This document shows positions 46,493 through 56,804 of a DNA stretch of 64,000 nt, piece after piece. The position numbers were made by a program, and so were the translations under genes. The notes below the pieces were generated by a model, which saw nothing but the letters and a program-made list of their open reading frames with translations, ran no database searches and had not been told where the DNA came from. The DNA comes from Sphingobacteriia bacterium (GTDB lineage Bacteria > Bacteroidota > Bacteroidia > Chitinophagales > Chitinophagaceae), in assembly GCA_017304675.1 (NCBI GenBank), contig JAFKLS010000016.1, positions 682,001-746,000 of the forward strand. The letters are read 5' to 3'. Every line of letters starts with the position of its first letter. Positions within the stretch are counted from its first letter, which is position 1.

Positions 46493-47143
46493 ATGAAAAC
46501 CTATGCTACATATGATGATGGACACTTGCTACGCCTGCTCTCTACAGGAGATGAGGATGGCTTTGTTTCCGATGCATTATTGCTCACCCTGACTGGCAGG
46601 GGTTATGAAAAAGCGTTCTCCCTATTATTTGAACGCTACCGCGACCGCCTATATAGTTACCTTGTCAAGATTACCAAATCCAAAGAATCTTCCGAGGAGA
46701 TGGTGCTGGATGCTTTCCTGAAAATTTGGACAGCTCGGGCAGCATTACATGAAATCAATAATTTTGAAGCTTTCCTTTTCCGCGTAGCACATAACCGCGC
46801 TATTGATTTTTTGCGACAAGTGCAACGTCATCAGCACGAACAAGTAGCCATTTGGGATGCTATGCAACACTTGAAAGCTTCTATGACAGATGAATTATTG
46901 CTAAAAGCCGATACAGAAAAAATTATACAAGTTGCAGTAAAGCAACTTTCTCCACAAAGGCAAGAAGTGTTTAGACTAAGTCGTGAGGAATATCTCAACT
47001 ATGATGAAATCGCCGAACGGATGCAGCTTTCCAAACTTACCGTCCGTAACCATCTGTCTGCGGCTTTGCAATTCATCCGTACAAACCTTGATAAAGGTAC
47101 TGAATTAGCTATTTTATTAGTGCTGGTATCACCTCATCATTAA
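46493..47143 (+). CDS. ECF RNA polymerase sigma factor (FecI-like)
   Basis: A 216-residue ECF sigma factor. Region 2 is AFSLLFERYRDRLYSYLVKI with DAFLKIWTARAAL and FLFRVAHNRAIDFLRQ; region 4 near residue 150 is QRQEVFRLSREEYLNYDEIA then RMQLSKLTVRNHLSAALQFI. A short hydrophobic tail (AILLVLVSPHH) follows. It starts the ECF-FecR-SusC-SusD arrangement and should transcribe the downstream operon when the receptor signals. Confidence 0.9.
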   Translation: MKTYATYDDGHLLRLLSTGDEDGFVSDALLLTLTGRGYEKAFSLLFERYRDRLYSYLVKITKSKESSEEMVLDAFLKIWTARAALHEINNFEAFLFRVAHNRAIDFLRQVQRHQHEQVAIWDAMQHLKASMTDELLLKADTEKIIQVAVKQLSPQRQEVFRLSREEYLNYDEIAERMQLSKLTVRNHLSAALQFIRTNLDKGTELAILLVLVSPHH

Positions 47144-47201
47144 GAAATCATAAAAAAATTGTTATCTCCATTGGTACACTTCTTTCATTTCATCGTCTCT
47201 T

Positions 47202-48338
47202 ATGTATATGGAACGATTGAGGATACTTTTTAAGGCCTATTTAGATAATAGTTTAAGCGAAGCCGAGTATGCTGAGTTCTGTCAATTACTGGGGCAGGAG
47301 GATAGGATGCAAATGCTTTCACAGGAACTACAGGAACTATGGGACACTCATCCCGAATATCGGCTACCCGTGCATGAATGGGATAAGAAATTCAAAGCTC
47401 TGAAGGAGGAAAGGTTGCCTAAAGCAAAACGTACTTTTATTTGGCGTTATGTAGCAGCAGCGGCAGTTGTGCTATTGGTTGCGGGCAGCACTTATCTTTT
47501 CTTATACGAAAAGCCGGCAATTAAAGCACTTCGTCAAACACCTATTCTCCGCAATGATATAGCAGCAGGAACGAACGGTGCAATCCTAAGTTTTGCTAAC
47601 GGCAAAACCATTGTATTGGATACGGCCCGTAACGGGCAATTGATGGAGGGAGTGGTTAAAAATGGGAGTGATATTGCTGTGAAAGCTACCGCTGTTGAAT
47701 ATGCAACCCTTACTACACCTAGGGCCAAGCAGCAACAATTGATATTAGACGATGGCACCAAAGTTTGGTTGAACGCGGCATCTTCCATCCGTTTTCCTTC
47801 AGCATTTACTGGCCCAAAAAGAGTGGTAGAGATCACAGGGGAAGCTTATTTCGAGGTAGCTAAAAATCCAGCCCAACCTTTTGTTGTGAAAACGGGTGAA
47901 AGCGAGGTGGAAGTATTAGGTACGCATTTCAACGTGATGGCTTATGCTAATGAACACAGCATTCAAACCACATTACTCGAAGGTTCGGTAACATTCAGCC
48001 AGGGTAATCAAACTGTAGTGCTGAAGCCAGGGCAGCAGAGCCGTTTAAGTAAAGACGGGCAAATTAAAGTGGTGGAAGATGCAGATGTGGAACTGGCCAC
48101 CGCCTGGAAAAACGGGCAACAGCTGTTTAGGCAGGCAGATATCGCTACCATTATGCGGCAGGTGGAAAGATGGTATAATGTAGATGTGCAGTATCAAACG
48201 GCATTGCCGGCAAATACCACGTTTTCCGGGGATTTGCCGCGGAACGTGAATTTGTCGGAATTATTGAAAGTATTTGAAAGGGAACATCTTCATTTTTCGA
48301 TTGATGTGCATACCAGAAAAGTAACGGTCACCGAATAA
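47202..48338 (+). CDS. FecR-family anti-sigma factor
   Basis: A 378-residue inner-membrane regulator. A cytoplasmic N-terminal part is followed by a membrane span, YVAAAAVVLLVAGSTYLFLY (about residues 84-103), then the periplasmic FecR domain (LILDDGTKVWLNAASSIRFP and VVEITGEAYFEVAKNPAQPF), and a C-terminal DUF4974-like region ending near FEREHLHFSIDVHTRK. It relays binding by the receptor's STN domain to the sigma factor. It lies 58 bases after the sigma gene. Confidence 0.9.
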   Translation: MYMERLRILFKAYLDNSLSEAEYAEFCQLLGQEDRMQMLSQELQELWDTHPEYRLPVHEWDKKFKALKEERLPKAKRTFIWRYVAAAAVVLLVAGSTYLFLYEKPAIKALRQTPILRNDIAAGTNGAILSFANGKTIVLDTARNGQLMEGVVKNGSDIAVKATAVEYATLTTPRAKQQQLILDDGTKVWLNAASSIRFPSAFTGPKRVVEITGEAYFEVAKNPAQPFVVKTGESEVEVLGTHFNVMAYANEHSIQTTLLEGSVTFSQGNQTVVLKPGQQSRLSKDGQIKVVEDADVELATAWKNGQQLFRQADIATIMRQVERWYNVDVQYQTALPANTTFSGDLPRNVNLSELLKVFEREHLHFSIDVHTRKVTVTE

Positions 48339-48431
48339 AAACAAAACCGCTCCGAGTTGCGATCGAAGCGGCGGCGTTCGGGTACCACTAAGGATAGACA
48401 ACCCATATTGTTCACCCAAACAATCAAAGCT

Positions 48432-51400
48432 ATGCAAATTTTTGCGTATGCAAAAGTTCGTGAAGGCCAAAATCAAGCTCTTCGTGAACCCGAGCAAATT
48501 ACGGCTAACGGCAAAACCTTGCCGCGGCCATCACTTAAAACGCTGCTGATTATGAAGTTCACAGCTATCTTACTACTCGTCACTTGTTTACATGTAGGTG
48601 CAAAAAGCTATTCACAGATCAGTTTGAAAGAGCAGCATGCTCCACTGGAAAAAGTGCTGAAGGAAATCAAAAAACAAAGCGGTCTTTCGCTGGTGTATGA
48701 AGACCAGTTATTACTGAAGGCCAAACCGGTTGATATCAGTATTGCGAATGCTACTGTAGAGCAGGCACTCACCCTTATTTTCAAAGATCAACCGCTCAGT
48801 TTCGAGATCATTGCCGGAAAAATTATCCATGTAAAAGAAAAGCCTGCCAGCCCAAAGCCGGAAGCCACCGAAGCGGTGGCCCCTATTCAAAACATTGATG
48901 TACACGGACGCGTAGAGGATGAAAAGGGGGAGCCGCTCAACGGCGCTACGGTAAGAGTGAAAGGGACAGAAAAGGTTGCTGTTACAAATGCCGATGGCGT
49001 TTTCAAAATACAGGCGCATATTGGCGATGTACTAATTGTATCTTTTGTAGGTTTTGAAACAAAAGAGATTAAAGCTAGTGCAGCAAACATGAGCATTGTA
49101 CTCTCTCCATCGCAGTCTGAGTTGGATAAAATCCAAATCATTGCTTACGGTACGACAACCAAACGGTATAACATAGGCAATGTAACCACGGTAAAGGCCG
49201 ATGACATTAAAAATCAGCCGGTGGGCAATGTACTTTCAGCTCTCCAAGGTTTGGTTCCCGGGCTTGAAATTTCGAATAATTCCGGTGATCCGGGCGCAGT
49301 TGTTAATGCCAGGATTAGAGGGATCAACTCAGTATCTAATATAAGAGGTGTTTTAGTGCTGATAGACGGCGCTCCCGGAGACCTGAGCACTATTCCGCCG
49401 GCGGATATTGCTTCAATAGATGTATTAAAAGATGCTTCTGCTACAGCTATTTATGGTGCCAGAGGTTCAGATGGCGTTATTATTATTACCACAAAAAAAG
49501 GCTTGCCTGGTAGTGGAAATAAGATCAGGTTCAGTGCCTATAACAGCCTAACACAACCTACAAAAATTGCAAAGGTCTTAAATGCCGACCAATACCGTAT
49601 GATACGTAAGGAAGCATTCCGTAACGACAATCTTATTCCGAATAGCAATACTGCCCCTGACCTGTTTTTGGATAGTACCGTCAATACGGACTGGGGAAAA
49701 TCTTTATACAAGAATTCTCTGACACAAGACTATCAACTTAACTTTTCAGGTGGCAACGCTGGCGTAACCTATTATTTAAGTGGCGGATACCGCAGGGAAA
49801 ATGCAATAGTACAGGGTAATTGGTACCAGAAAAAAGCGAATGTCCGCTTAGGTATTGATGCAAAAATGTTCAGGGGTTTTACTGTGGGCGGCGGGCTTGG
49901 TTATATCAATGCCAACTCCAACCTTTACTCCGGCAGCGTAGCAGCTCCCATCTATTATGCACTGCCTATGATACCGTTCAAGGATACTTTAGGCAACAAT
50001 AATTTAGGGGTTTATTATCCTTATTTCAACCCGAACAGGTTGCTTACCAGTTATACTTTGGGTAACAATAATCAAATGCTCGGGAATGTTTATTTGAATT
50101 ACAATATCTGGGACAGACTTATACTTAGAGCAGATGTTAATTACCAGGTACTAAATGGAAAAACAACAGGGTTCAGCCCAACTACTTCTAACTTTTTCCC
50201 TTCCACGTCAACCTCCGGAACTTATGGCAATTCAAGCAGCAAAACCTTGAACTTCGAACCGCAGTTGAGTTATGACAAAAATTTTGGTGACCATTATTTA
50301 AAGTTATTGGTGGGTAGCACTTTATTGAGTACCAATACCAACGTAACAAACATTTATACATACACCCCTGTTAACGGTATAGACCAATTAAATACAGTGA
50401 CCAGTGGTACCGTTACCAGCAGGACTTATACGGAAACGCCTTATCGGTTCAATTCTATTTTCGGAAGGTTAAATTATAATTTTAAGAATAGGTATTTATT
50501 CGAAGGTGTTGTTCGCAGAGACGGCTCCTCCAGGTTTGGGCCGGATAATCAGTTCGGCAATTTCTTTTCCATAGGTGCAGGATGGTTGTTTTCAGAAGAG
50601 CCTGCGATCAAGCACTTATTCGGTAAGGATTTCTTTGGAAAACTCAGGGCAAATTATGGTACTACAGGTAATGATAACATACAGGATTTTAGATTCCTTG
50701 CAAGCAGTACAATACCAAGCAATGGTTACAATGGAAATAATACCATCTATGTAAGCAATATTGCCAATCCTGATATTCGTTGGGAACAAACAAAGAAATT
50801 GGATATAGGCCTTGACCTAAGCTTATTCCATAGCCGTCTTACGCTTTCTGCCGATTACTATAAAAACCGTACAACCAATACATTGTTCTCTCGCTCCCTG
50901 TCTTATGTAGCAGGATACAATGGCTTTACTTCGAATTTGGGGGGTATTGTAGACAATACAGGTGCAGATTTTTCACTCAACTACAAAATCATTACAGGAT
51001 CAGTATTCAAATGGACAACCCAATTCAATTTTTCTATGCAGAAAAATAAATTGGTAAGCTTGCCTGGCCTTGATAATTCCAGTGTAGGGAATCGTTATAC
51101 CTACAAAGTCGGTGAGCCGCTTGCGTTGAATTGGGGCTTCAAGTATCAAGGTGTGGACCCTGCAACCGGCTTAGCAAAATTTCAGGATGTAGATAATAAT
51201 GGTGTGATAGCCAGCTACACACCGGACTGGCAGGTGATAGGTAAAACCATCCCGGATTATTACGGCGGATGGAACAACCAAATCATTTACAAGAAATTTG
51301 ACATGCAGGTGTTTACCCAGTTTGTGGGAGGTATTACCAAATCGTATAACATATACAGTGGCATTGGCGATACTTATAATTTACCATTAAGTGCACTGGG

Positions 51401-51722
51401 CCGTTGGCAAAAGCCGGGCGATATTACTGATGTTCCAAGAGCAGCCGTTCCGGGAACTGCAGCTTTTAACATCAACAAAAACCTGAGCCAAAGTGATTTT
51501 GCTTATAGTAACGCCTCTTATATACGGGTTAAAAATATTACTCTCGGATATACCTTCTCCGGTGAAGTGCTTAAACATGCACACGTCAACAGTGTGCGGG
51601 TGTATATGACAGGCTATAACCTGTTTACTATATCGAAGTTTAAAGGTTCTGATCCTGAAAATGGTGCCAGCTTTGTACCGATGACGAGGATGTACACGCT
51701 TGGCCTGAACGTAGAATTATAA
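48432..51722 (+). CDS. SusC/RagA-family TonB-dependent receptor with STN domain
   Basis: A 1096-residue outer-membrane protein. The start is set at the ATG of MQIFAYAKVREGQ, an N-terminal stretch I recall in FecR-regulated SusC proteins; the signal segment is KFTAILLLVTCLHVGAKSYS. The order is STN domain (VLKEIKKQSGLSLVYEDQLL), carboxypeptidase-D regulatory-like domain (GRVEDEKGEPLNGATVRVKG), plug (IRGINSVSNIRGVLVLIDGA, IDVLKDASATAIYGARGSDG) and a 22-strand barrel ending MTRMYTLGLNVEL. It imports a substrate bound by the SusD partner, powered by TonB. The STN domain fits regulation through the FecR protein next door. Confidence 0.95.
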   Translation: MQIFAYAKVREGQNQALREPEQITANGKTLPRPSLKTLLIMKFTAILLLVTCLHVGAKSYSQISLKEQHAPLEKVLKEIKKQSGLSLVYEDQLLLKAKPVDISIANATVEQALTLIFKDQPLSFEIIAGKIIHVKEKPASPKPEATEAVAPIQNIDVHGRVEDEKGEPLNGATVRVKGTEKVAVTNADGVFKIQAHIGDVLIVSFVGFETKEIKASAANMSIVLSPSQSELDKIQIIAYGTTTKRYNIGNVTTVKADDIKNQPVGNVLSALQGLVPGLEISNNSGDPGAVVNARIRGINSVSNIRGVLVLIDGAPGDLSTIPPADIASIDVLKDASATAIYGARGSDGVIIITTKKGLPGSGNKIRFSAYNSLTQPTKIAKVLNADQYRMIRKEAFRNDNLIPNSNTAPDLFLDSTVNTDWGKSLYKNSLTQDYQLNFSGGNAGVTYYLSGGYRRENAIVQGNWYQKKANVRLGIDAKMFRGFTVGGGLGYINANSNLYSGSVAAPIYYALPMIPFKDTLGNNNLGVYYPYFNPNRLLTSYTLGNNNQMLGNVYLNYNIWDRLILRADVNYQVLNGKTTGFSPTTSNFFPSTSTSGTYGNSSSKTLNFEPQLSYDKNFGDHYLKLLVGSTLLSTNTNVTNIYTYTPVNGIDQLNTVTSGTVTSRTYTETPYRFNSIFGRLNYNFKNRYLFEGVVRRDGSSRFGPDNQFGNFFSIGAGWLFSEEPAIKHLFGKDFFGKLRANYGTTGNDNIQDFRFLASSTIPSNGYNGNNTIYVSNIANPDIRWEQTKKLDIGLDLSLFHSRLTLSADYYKNRTTNTLFSRSLSYVAGYNGFTSNLGGIVDNTGADFSLNYKIITGSVFKWTTQFNFSMQKNKLVSLPGLDNSSVGNRYTYKVGEPLALNWGFKYQGVDPATGLAKFQDVDNNGVIASYTPDWQVIGKTIPDYYGGWNNQIIYKKFDMQVFTQFVGGITKSYNIYSGIGDTYNLPLSALGRWQKPGDITDVPRAAVPGTAAFNINKNLSQSDFAYSNASYIRVKNITLGYTFSGEVLKHAHVNSVRVYMTGYNLFTISKFKGSDPENGASFVPMTRMYTLGLNVEL

Positions 51723-51749
51723 TTTTAAATTATTCTAAAAGATACCGTA

Positions 51750-53135
51750 ATGTTCACAAATCATAATACAAATAAAGTAAGGATATTGATAGTAACCCTT
51801 ACACTGCTGTCTGCTCTATCCTCGTGTAAAAAAAATCTACAAGTAAGCCCTGTTGGTTCTATTTCCACACAAACGGCTTATTCCAATGCAACAAATATAG
51901 AAGCCTCTGTAAATGGCATCTACTATATCCTGCAACAAAATGGTGTAATTTATAACAGCTACTATAATTCCGTATTCCCATTGTTAGATGATGAAGCAAT
52001 GACAGGCAATACGACTAACCTGCCAACGCTTCAGTTTGCTTCCAACCAACTTACTATCGATAATTCCATTGTTGCCGGGCTTTGGCAAAACAACTATCAA
52101 ACCATCTACCAGGCGAATATGCTATTGGCAAATGTACCCGGTGTAAACGGTTTAGATGGAGGAAAGAAAAATCAATGGATCGGCGAAGCACGGTTTCTAA
52201 GGGCATATTGTTATTTTATGTTGACAAGATATTTTGGTAAAGTTCCTTTAGCTACCACAACCGATTATGCAGTCAATAATTCTTTATTAAGAAAAGATAC
52301 CGCAACTGTAAATCAATTTATCATTAGCGAGTTGGAGCAGGCTGTAAAAGAACTGCCCAATGATTATGCCGCTTACAACGGTTCACGCACGCGTGCCTGC
52401 AAACAGACGGCGCAGGCTTTGCTTGCCCGAGAGTACCTTTATCAAGGCATATGGGATAAGGCGGAAGCCAATGCGACTTCCGTAATAAGCGACAACACTT
52501 TCAGTATGCCAACTTCCCTGGACAACGTGGTCGCACCTAACTCGCCTGAAAGCATCTGGGAAATTGCTTTTTCCACCTCTGTTCAAAACCAAACAGCTAC
52601 GCTTCTTGTACCTGTTTTGTCAAGCCCGGTTGTACCGGCCGTTCTTCCCAGCAATAAGCTGATACAGAGCTTTGAAGCAGGGGACTTGCGGAAGAGTAAG
52701 TATATGGCCTTTTCGCCAACACCTTCGCCCGGGTTTTATTATGTAAATAAATTCAGGGACAGGACAACTTTCTCCGACCAGCCTAAAATACTCAGGCTGT
52801 CTGAAATGTATCTTATCCGCGCCGAAGCCCGGGCGCAACAGAATAACCTGGCGGGAGCTGCGGCTGATATTAATGTCATCAGGAACAGGGCAGGGCTGCA
52901 AGGTACCCCGGCGTCTACGCAGGTACAACTATTGGCTGCCGTAATGCAGGAAAGGTTTGTTGAACTTTGCTTTGAAGGGCATCGCTGGCCTGATCTGATC
53001 CGTACCGGGCAGGCTGATGCTGTTCTAAGCATCTTTAAAGGCAGCAACTGGAAAACGACGGATCAATTATTTCCTATTCCCGGTGTTGAAATAGGGAACA
53101 ATGCAAATCTTAATCCTCAAAATCCCGGCTATTAG
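51750..53135 (+). CDS. SusD/RagB-family nutrient-binding lipoprotein
   Basis: A 461-residue surface lipoprotein. The signal ends with lipobox LLSALSSCKK. TPR-like helices in AYCYFMLTRYFGKVPLATTT, then LARARYLYQG-like LLAREYLYQGIWDKAE, and the C-terminal RLSEMYLIRAEARAQ and VMQERFVELCFEGHRWPDLI are SusD hallmarks. It caps the SusC barrel and binds the substrate. It lies 27 bases after the susC-like gene. Confidence 0.94.
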   Translation: MFTNHNTNKVRILIVTLTLLSALSSCKKNLQVSPVGSISTQTAYSNATNIEASVNGIYYILQQNGVIYNSYYNSVFPLLDDEAMTGNTTNLPTLQFASNQLTIDNSIVAGLWQNNYQTIYQANMLLANVPGVNGLDGGKKNQWIGEARFLRAYCYFMLTRYFGKVPLATTTDYAVNNSLLRKDTATVNQFIISELEQAVKELPNDYAAYNGSRTRACKQTAQALLAREYLYQGIWDKAEANATSVISDNTFSMPTSLDNVVAPNSPESIWEIAFSTSVQNQTATLLVPVLSSPVVPAVLPSNKLIQSFEAGDLRKSKYMAFSPTPSPGFYYVNKFRDRTTFSDQPKILRLSEMYLIRAEARAQQNNLAGAAADINVIRNRAGLQGTPASTQVQLLAAVMQERFVELCFEGHRWPDLIRTGQADAVLSIFKGSNWKTTDQLFPIPGVEIGNNANLNPQNPGY

Positions 53136-53177
53136 ACCGGGCATCTGATTTTAATCTTTCTTACAAACAAAAAGAAT

Positions 53178-55697
53178 ATGAAGACGTATGTTACATTGCT
53201 TGCCTTCACGGGCATGGCTATGAGTCTCTGCGCACAAAAGAATTTACCGGCTATTCCTCCTCCGCCCTCACAACGAATATCGAGTGGAGCCACTTCTGGC
53301 GGATTAAAAATAGAACACTATGATTCATTGATCACTAAAAAGGCTATTACCCGTAAAGGGCTTTTTACGGTACATCAGTTGGCTGATAAATATTATTTTG
53401 AAATACCGGATTCGCTGATGGGCAGAGAAATAATAGCCATCACGCGGTACACAAAAACGCCCGGGGGTGGAAGTATTTATGGTGGGGAATTGGTAAACCA
53501 GCAAGTGATCTATTGGGAAAAAGCGCAAGATAATAAGGTCTTTATGCGTGTTTCCTTACAAATAACTATGCCGGGAGATTCCACACAGGCGATTTACGAG
53601 GCTGTCCGCAATTCCAACTTAGACCCAATAGTTGCTTCTTTCAATATCAAAGCTTTTACACGGGATACCTCCGGCGTTGTCATTGACGTAACCGATTACT
53701 TTAAAGGAGATAACCAGATCGTTTCTTTAAAACCGTCCGACAAACAATCCTTAAAACTGACGGCACTTGCGTCCGACAGATCTTATATTGATCGTATCAC
53801 AACTTTCCCCATCAATACCGAAGTGCATACGGTTAAAACATTTGGATTTAGTGCGGCGCCAAGAACATCGATGTTCGATAATCCACTGCCATCAGCCGAA
53901 CAAACGGGATGGGTTACCTTGGAGTTGAATACATCATTCCTGTTATTACCTGCCGCCCCAATGCAAAAAAGGTATTTTGATCCTCGTGTCGGTTTTTTTG
54001 CAGACGAATATTTCCTGTACGAAGATAGTCTGCAGGGTGTTAAAAATAAATCGGTTGCTGTTCGTTGGCGTTTAGAACCTAAGCCGGAGGATATGGATAA
54101 ATTTAAACGCGGCGAATTGGTAGAGCCGCAAAAGCCTATCATTTATTATATAGATCCTGCTACACCGGTAAAATGGCGCAAATATTTAATGCAAGGTATA
54201 ACCGATTGGCAAGCTGCATTCGAGGCTGCCGGGTTTAAAAACGCTATTCTTGCTAAAGAGTGGCCGGAAGATGATTCCACTATGAGCATGGAAGATGCCC
54301 GCTATTCCGTACTGCGTTATTTTGCCTCTCCCATAAAGAATGCCTATGGCCCAAATGTGCATGATCCTCGCAGTGGCGAGATATTGGAAAGTCATATCGG
54401 GTGGTATCATAATGTAATGAAGGTTCTGCACGACTGGTATTTGGTGCAAGCGGGTGCCGTAGATCCTCGCGCCAGAAAAATGGTGTATGATGATGAACTG
54501 ATGGGGCAGTTGATCCGTTTTGTTTCTTCGCATGAGGTAGGCCACACGCTTGGGTTACGGCACAATATGGGCGCCAGCTTTGCCACACCTGTAGAGAAGC
54601 TGCGCGACAAAGCTTGGGTAGAAAAAAACGGACACACTGTTTCTATTATGGATTATGCCCGTTTTAATTATGTTGCCCAACCTGAAGATAATATTGGGCC
54701 GGCAGGGATTTATCCAAGGATCGGTGAGTATGATAAATGGGCTATTGAATGGGGTTATAAGCCCATGCCCGAAGCGCACACGCCGGAAGAAGAGGCAAGC
54801 ATGCTGATCAGAAAAACAACAGCAAGACTGGAATCCAATCCTCGGCTGTGGTTTGGTGGAGAAGGCATAATCGGCGATCCCCGCAGCAACACGGAAGATC
54901 TTGGTGACAATGCTATGAAAGCAAGTACTTACGGTATCAAAAACCTGCAGCGGATCATTAAAGGGTTGCCGGAATGGACAAAAGCCGAAGGGGACAATCA
55001 TAGTAATCTAAAAGAGATGTACGATGCGGTAGTAGAGCAGTATGTGCGGTACTGCTGGCATGTGGAAAAAAATATTGGCGGGATTTATTTCACTATTAAA
55101 GCTGACGACCAGAAAGGTAATGTGGTTCAACCGGTGCCAAGATTAATTCAAAAAGAAGCGGTGGATTATTTGAATAGGCAAGTATTCACCACACCGTTAT
55201 GGTTGATAGACAGCACCATTCTATTGAATATAGGGCAGCAATCAATGAATATTATCAAAAAAATCAGCGAAACAAATTTGGGTACTGTTCTTAGCGCCGG
55301 CTGTTTGATGAATCTGATCGCAGTATCCAATACTTCGAACGATCCGTATACTATCGAGGAGTATCTTCAAGACTTGCAAAATGGCATTTGGAAAGAATTA
55401 AACACTGCCTCGAAAATTGACATCTATCGCCGGTATCTTCAAAAGATTTACGTTAATAAAATGGCCGATTTGATCAAGCCTGCGAAACAGGATAATTTTC
55501 CTATGCCCGGAGCCGGTTTTGTTATCATACAACCGGAAGCTAAGTACAGTGATGTGCAGTCAATAGTACGTGTTTATTTGCAGCAACTTGATCGCCGGAT
55601 CAAACAGGTGCTTCCACAAATAAAAGACCCGATGACACAATACCATTTGCAGGATGTCTCTTTGAGAATAGAGAGGTCATTGAGCATTAAGGATTAG
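53178..55697 (+). CDS. Secreted zinc-dependent metalloprotease (DUF4953/DUF5117 type)
   Basis: An 839-residue protein with a signal peptide (KTYVTLLAFTGMAMSLCAQ). The N-terminal part (HQLADKYYFEIPDSLMGREI, WEKAQDNKVFMRVSLQITM) and the C-terminal part resemble DUF5117/DUF4953 proteins. Near residue 451 is HEVGHTLGLRHNMGAS, an extended HExxHxxGxxH zinc site, with the Met-turn-like SIMDYARFNYVAQPED downstream. It should cut proteins or peptides in the periplasm or at the surface. As last gene of the SusCD operon it suggests that the imported substrate is peptide-derived. Confidence 0.85.
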   Translation: MKTYVTLLAFTGMAMSLCAQKNLPAIPPPPSQRISSGATSGGLKIEHYDSLITKKAITRKGLFTVHQLADKYYFEIPDSLMGREIIAITRYTKTPGGGSIYGGELVNQQVIYWEKAQDNKVFMRVSLQITMPGDSTQAIYEAVRNSNLDPIVASFNIKAFTRDTSGVVIDVTDYFKGDNQIVSLKPSDKQSLKLTALASDRSYIDRITTFPINTEVHTVKTFGFSAAPRTSMFDNPLPSAEQTGWVTLELNTSFLLLPAAPMQKRYFDPRVGFFADEYFLYEDSLQGVKNKSVAVRWRLEPKPEDMDKFKRGELVEPQKPIIYYIDPATPVKWRKYLMQGITDWQAAFEAAGFKNAILAKEWPEDDSTMSMEDARYSVLRYFASPIKNAYGPNVHDPRSGEILESHIGWYHNVMKVLHDWYLVQAGAVDPRARKMVYDDELMGQLIRFVSSHEVGHTLGLRHNMGASFATPVEKLRDKAWVEKNGHTVSIMDYARFNYVAQPEDNIGPAGIYPRIGEYDKWAIEWGYKPMPEAHTPEEEASMLIRKTTARLESNPRLWFGGEGIIGDPRSNTEDLGDNAMKASTYGIKNLQRIIKGLPEWTKAEGDNHSNLKEMYDAVVEQYVRYCWHVEKNIGGIYFTIKADDQKGNVVQPVPRLIQKEAVDYLNRQVFTTPLWLIDSTILLNIGQQSMNIIKKISETNLGTVLSAGCLMNLIAVSNTSNDPYTIEEYLQDLQNGIWKELNTASKIDIYRRYLQKIYVNKMADLIKPAKQDNFPMPGAGFVIIQPEAKYSDVQSIVRVYLQQLDRRIKQVLPQIKDPMTQYHLQDVSLRIERSLSIKD

Positions 55698-56011
55698 TTT
55701 GTCAACAAAAAGATTGCGCTAAAATAAAACGGTTTTTCTCATGTGCTTTTAGTTAAGAAAGCTTCTTATTTTTATAAGAGGCTTTCTGAATGCCATAAAA
55801 TTTATAGTTCCTTAGTATACTTAACGGGGTATGTTTGTACCCTATATTTTACATTTACAAAGCATGCGCAAAATGATTGCCCAAATAGTAGCCAATGCCC
55901 TTGCATTTGTATTGTAGCAGGGTTTGAAATTATTAAAATTCAATAGTAAAAAGAGGAACAATTGCATTACAATCCGCTGACTTAATATTTATGCATTTGT
56001 TATATGCTGTA
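55698..56011. other. Intergenic region with one imperfect hairpin
   Basis: 314 bases without a gene between convergent units. AAGAAAGCTTCTTAT and ATAAGAGGCTTTCT (55756-55788) can pair around a short T-rich loop, but no T run follows, so termination is doubtful. The rest is AT-rich. Confidence 0.5.
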
Positions 56012-56662
56012 TTATTTCCAGAGGGTTTCAAAAAATTTTTCAAGTTTATAAGGGTCAAGTTTTTTATCAGTTCTAACGCCACTGCACAGGTCAAGCCCAA
56101 AAGGTTGAACTTGTTCTACGGCTTGTTTTACGTTATCTGCTGTAAGCCCGCCTGCAAGAAAAACAGGTACTTTTGATTGTTCAACTATTTTTTTACTGAT
56201 GCTCCAGTTGTGAACTCTTCCTGTTCCGCCAAGTTCTTTTACCGGTAAATTGGGGTTTCCGCTATCCAACAATAAAGCGTCTACGCACTCTGAAAGTTTT
56301 ACTGCTTCATCAATTGTTCTTTCATCAATAACATGAACTACTTGTACAATTTTTATTGCCGGTAATAGCTTTTTAATCATTTCATACGTTCCAACTTTCA
56401 GCTCATCAACAATTTGAATCGTGTTTGTTAAAGTTCGTTTATGGTGTTCGATAATTTGGTCTGCCGATGTTTCACTTGTTAGCATAAATGTTGCAACAGA
56501 AGGGGGTACAATTTTAGAAATTGTCAAAATAAGGTTATCAGAAATAACACCTGGTCCACTTGGCATGTTTGCAACAAGCCCTAAAGCAGATGCGCCATAA
56601 CTTACTGCCATTTTAGCTTCTTCTGTTGAACCAATACAACATATTTTTACCCTTGTCGTCAT
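56012..56662 (-). CDS. trpF: Phosphoribosylanthranilate isomerase family protein
   Basis: A 216-residue TIM-barrel protein with TrpF features: RVKICCIGSTEEAKMAVSYG at the start (normally KICG), GASALGLVANMPSGPGVIS, LLLDSGNPN with the catalytic Asp, GGTGRVHNWSI and FLAGGLTADNVKQAVEQ, and LDLCSGVRTDKKLDP. The general base Cys and acid Asp are present. It is alone, outside any trp operon, and KICCI replaces KICGI, so it may be a side-branch family member with another isomerase role. Confidence 0.75.
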   Translation of the reverse strand: MTTRVKICCIGSTEEAKMAVSYGASALGLVANMPSGPGVISDNLILTISKIVPPSVATFMLTSETSADQIIEHHKRTLTNTIQIVDELKVGTYEMIKKLLPAIKIVQVVHVIDERTIDEAVKLSECVDALLLDSGNPNLPVKELGGTGRVHNWSISKKIVEQSKVPVFLAGGLTADNVKQAVEQVQPFGLDLCSGVRTDKKLDPYKLEKFFETLWK

Positions 56663-56804
56663 TTCTATTGTCCGGTTTTATTTTGTACCCGGCTCATAAA
56701 CATGGCCTGTAATATTTTTGTTTGAGTAATACATAATCATACAGCTAATATAAAAAAGTATCACATTGTTGCTATATAATTGCTTTTATATATCGGCCCA
56801 TTGA

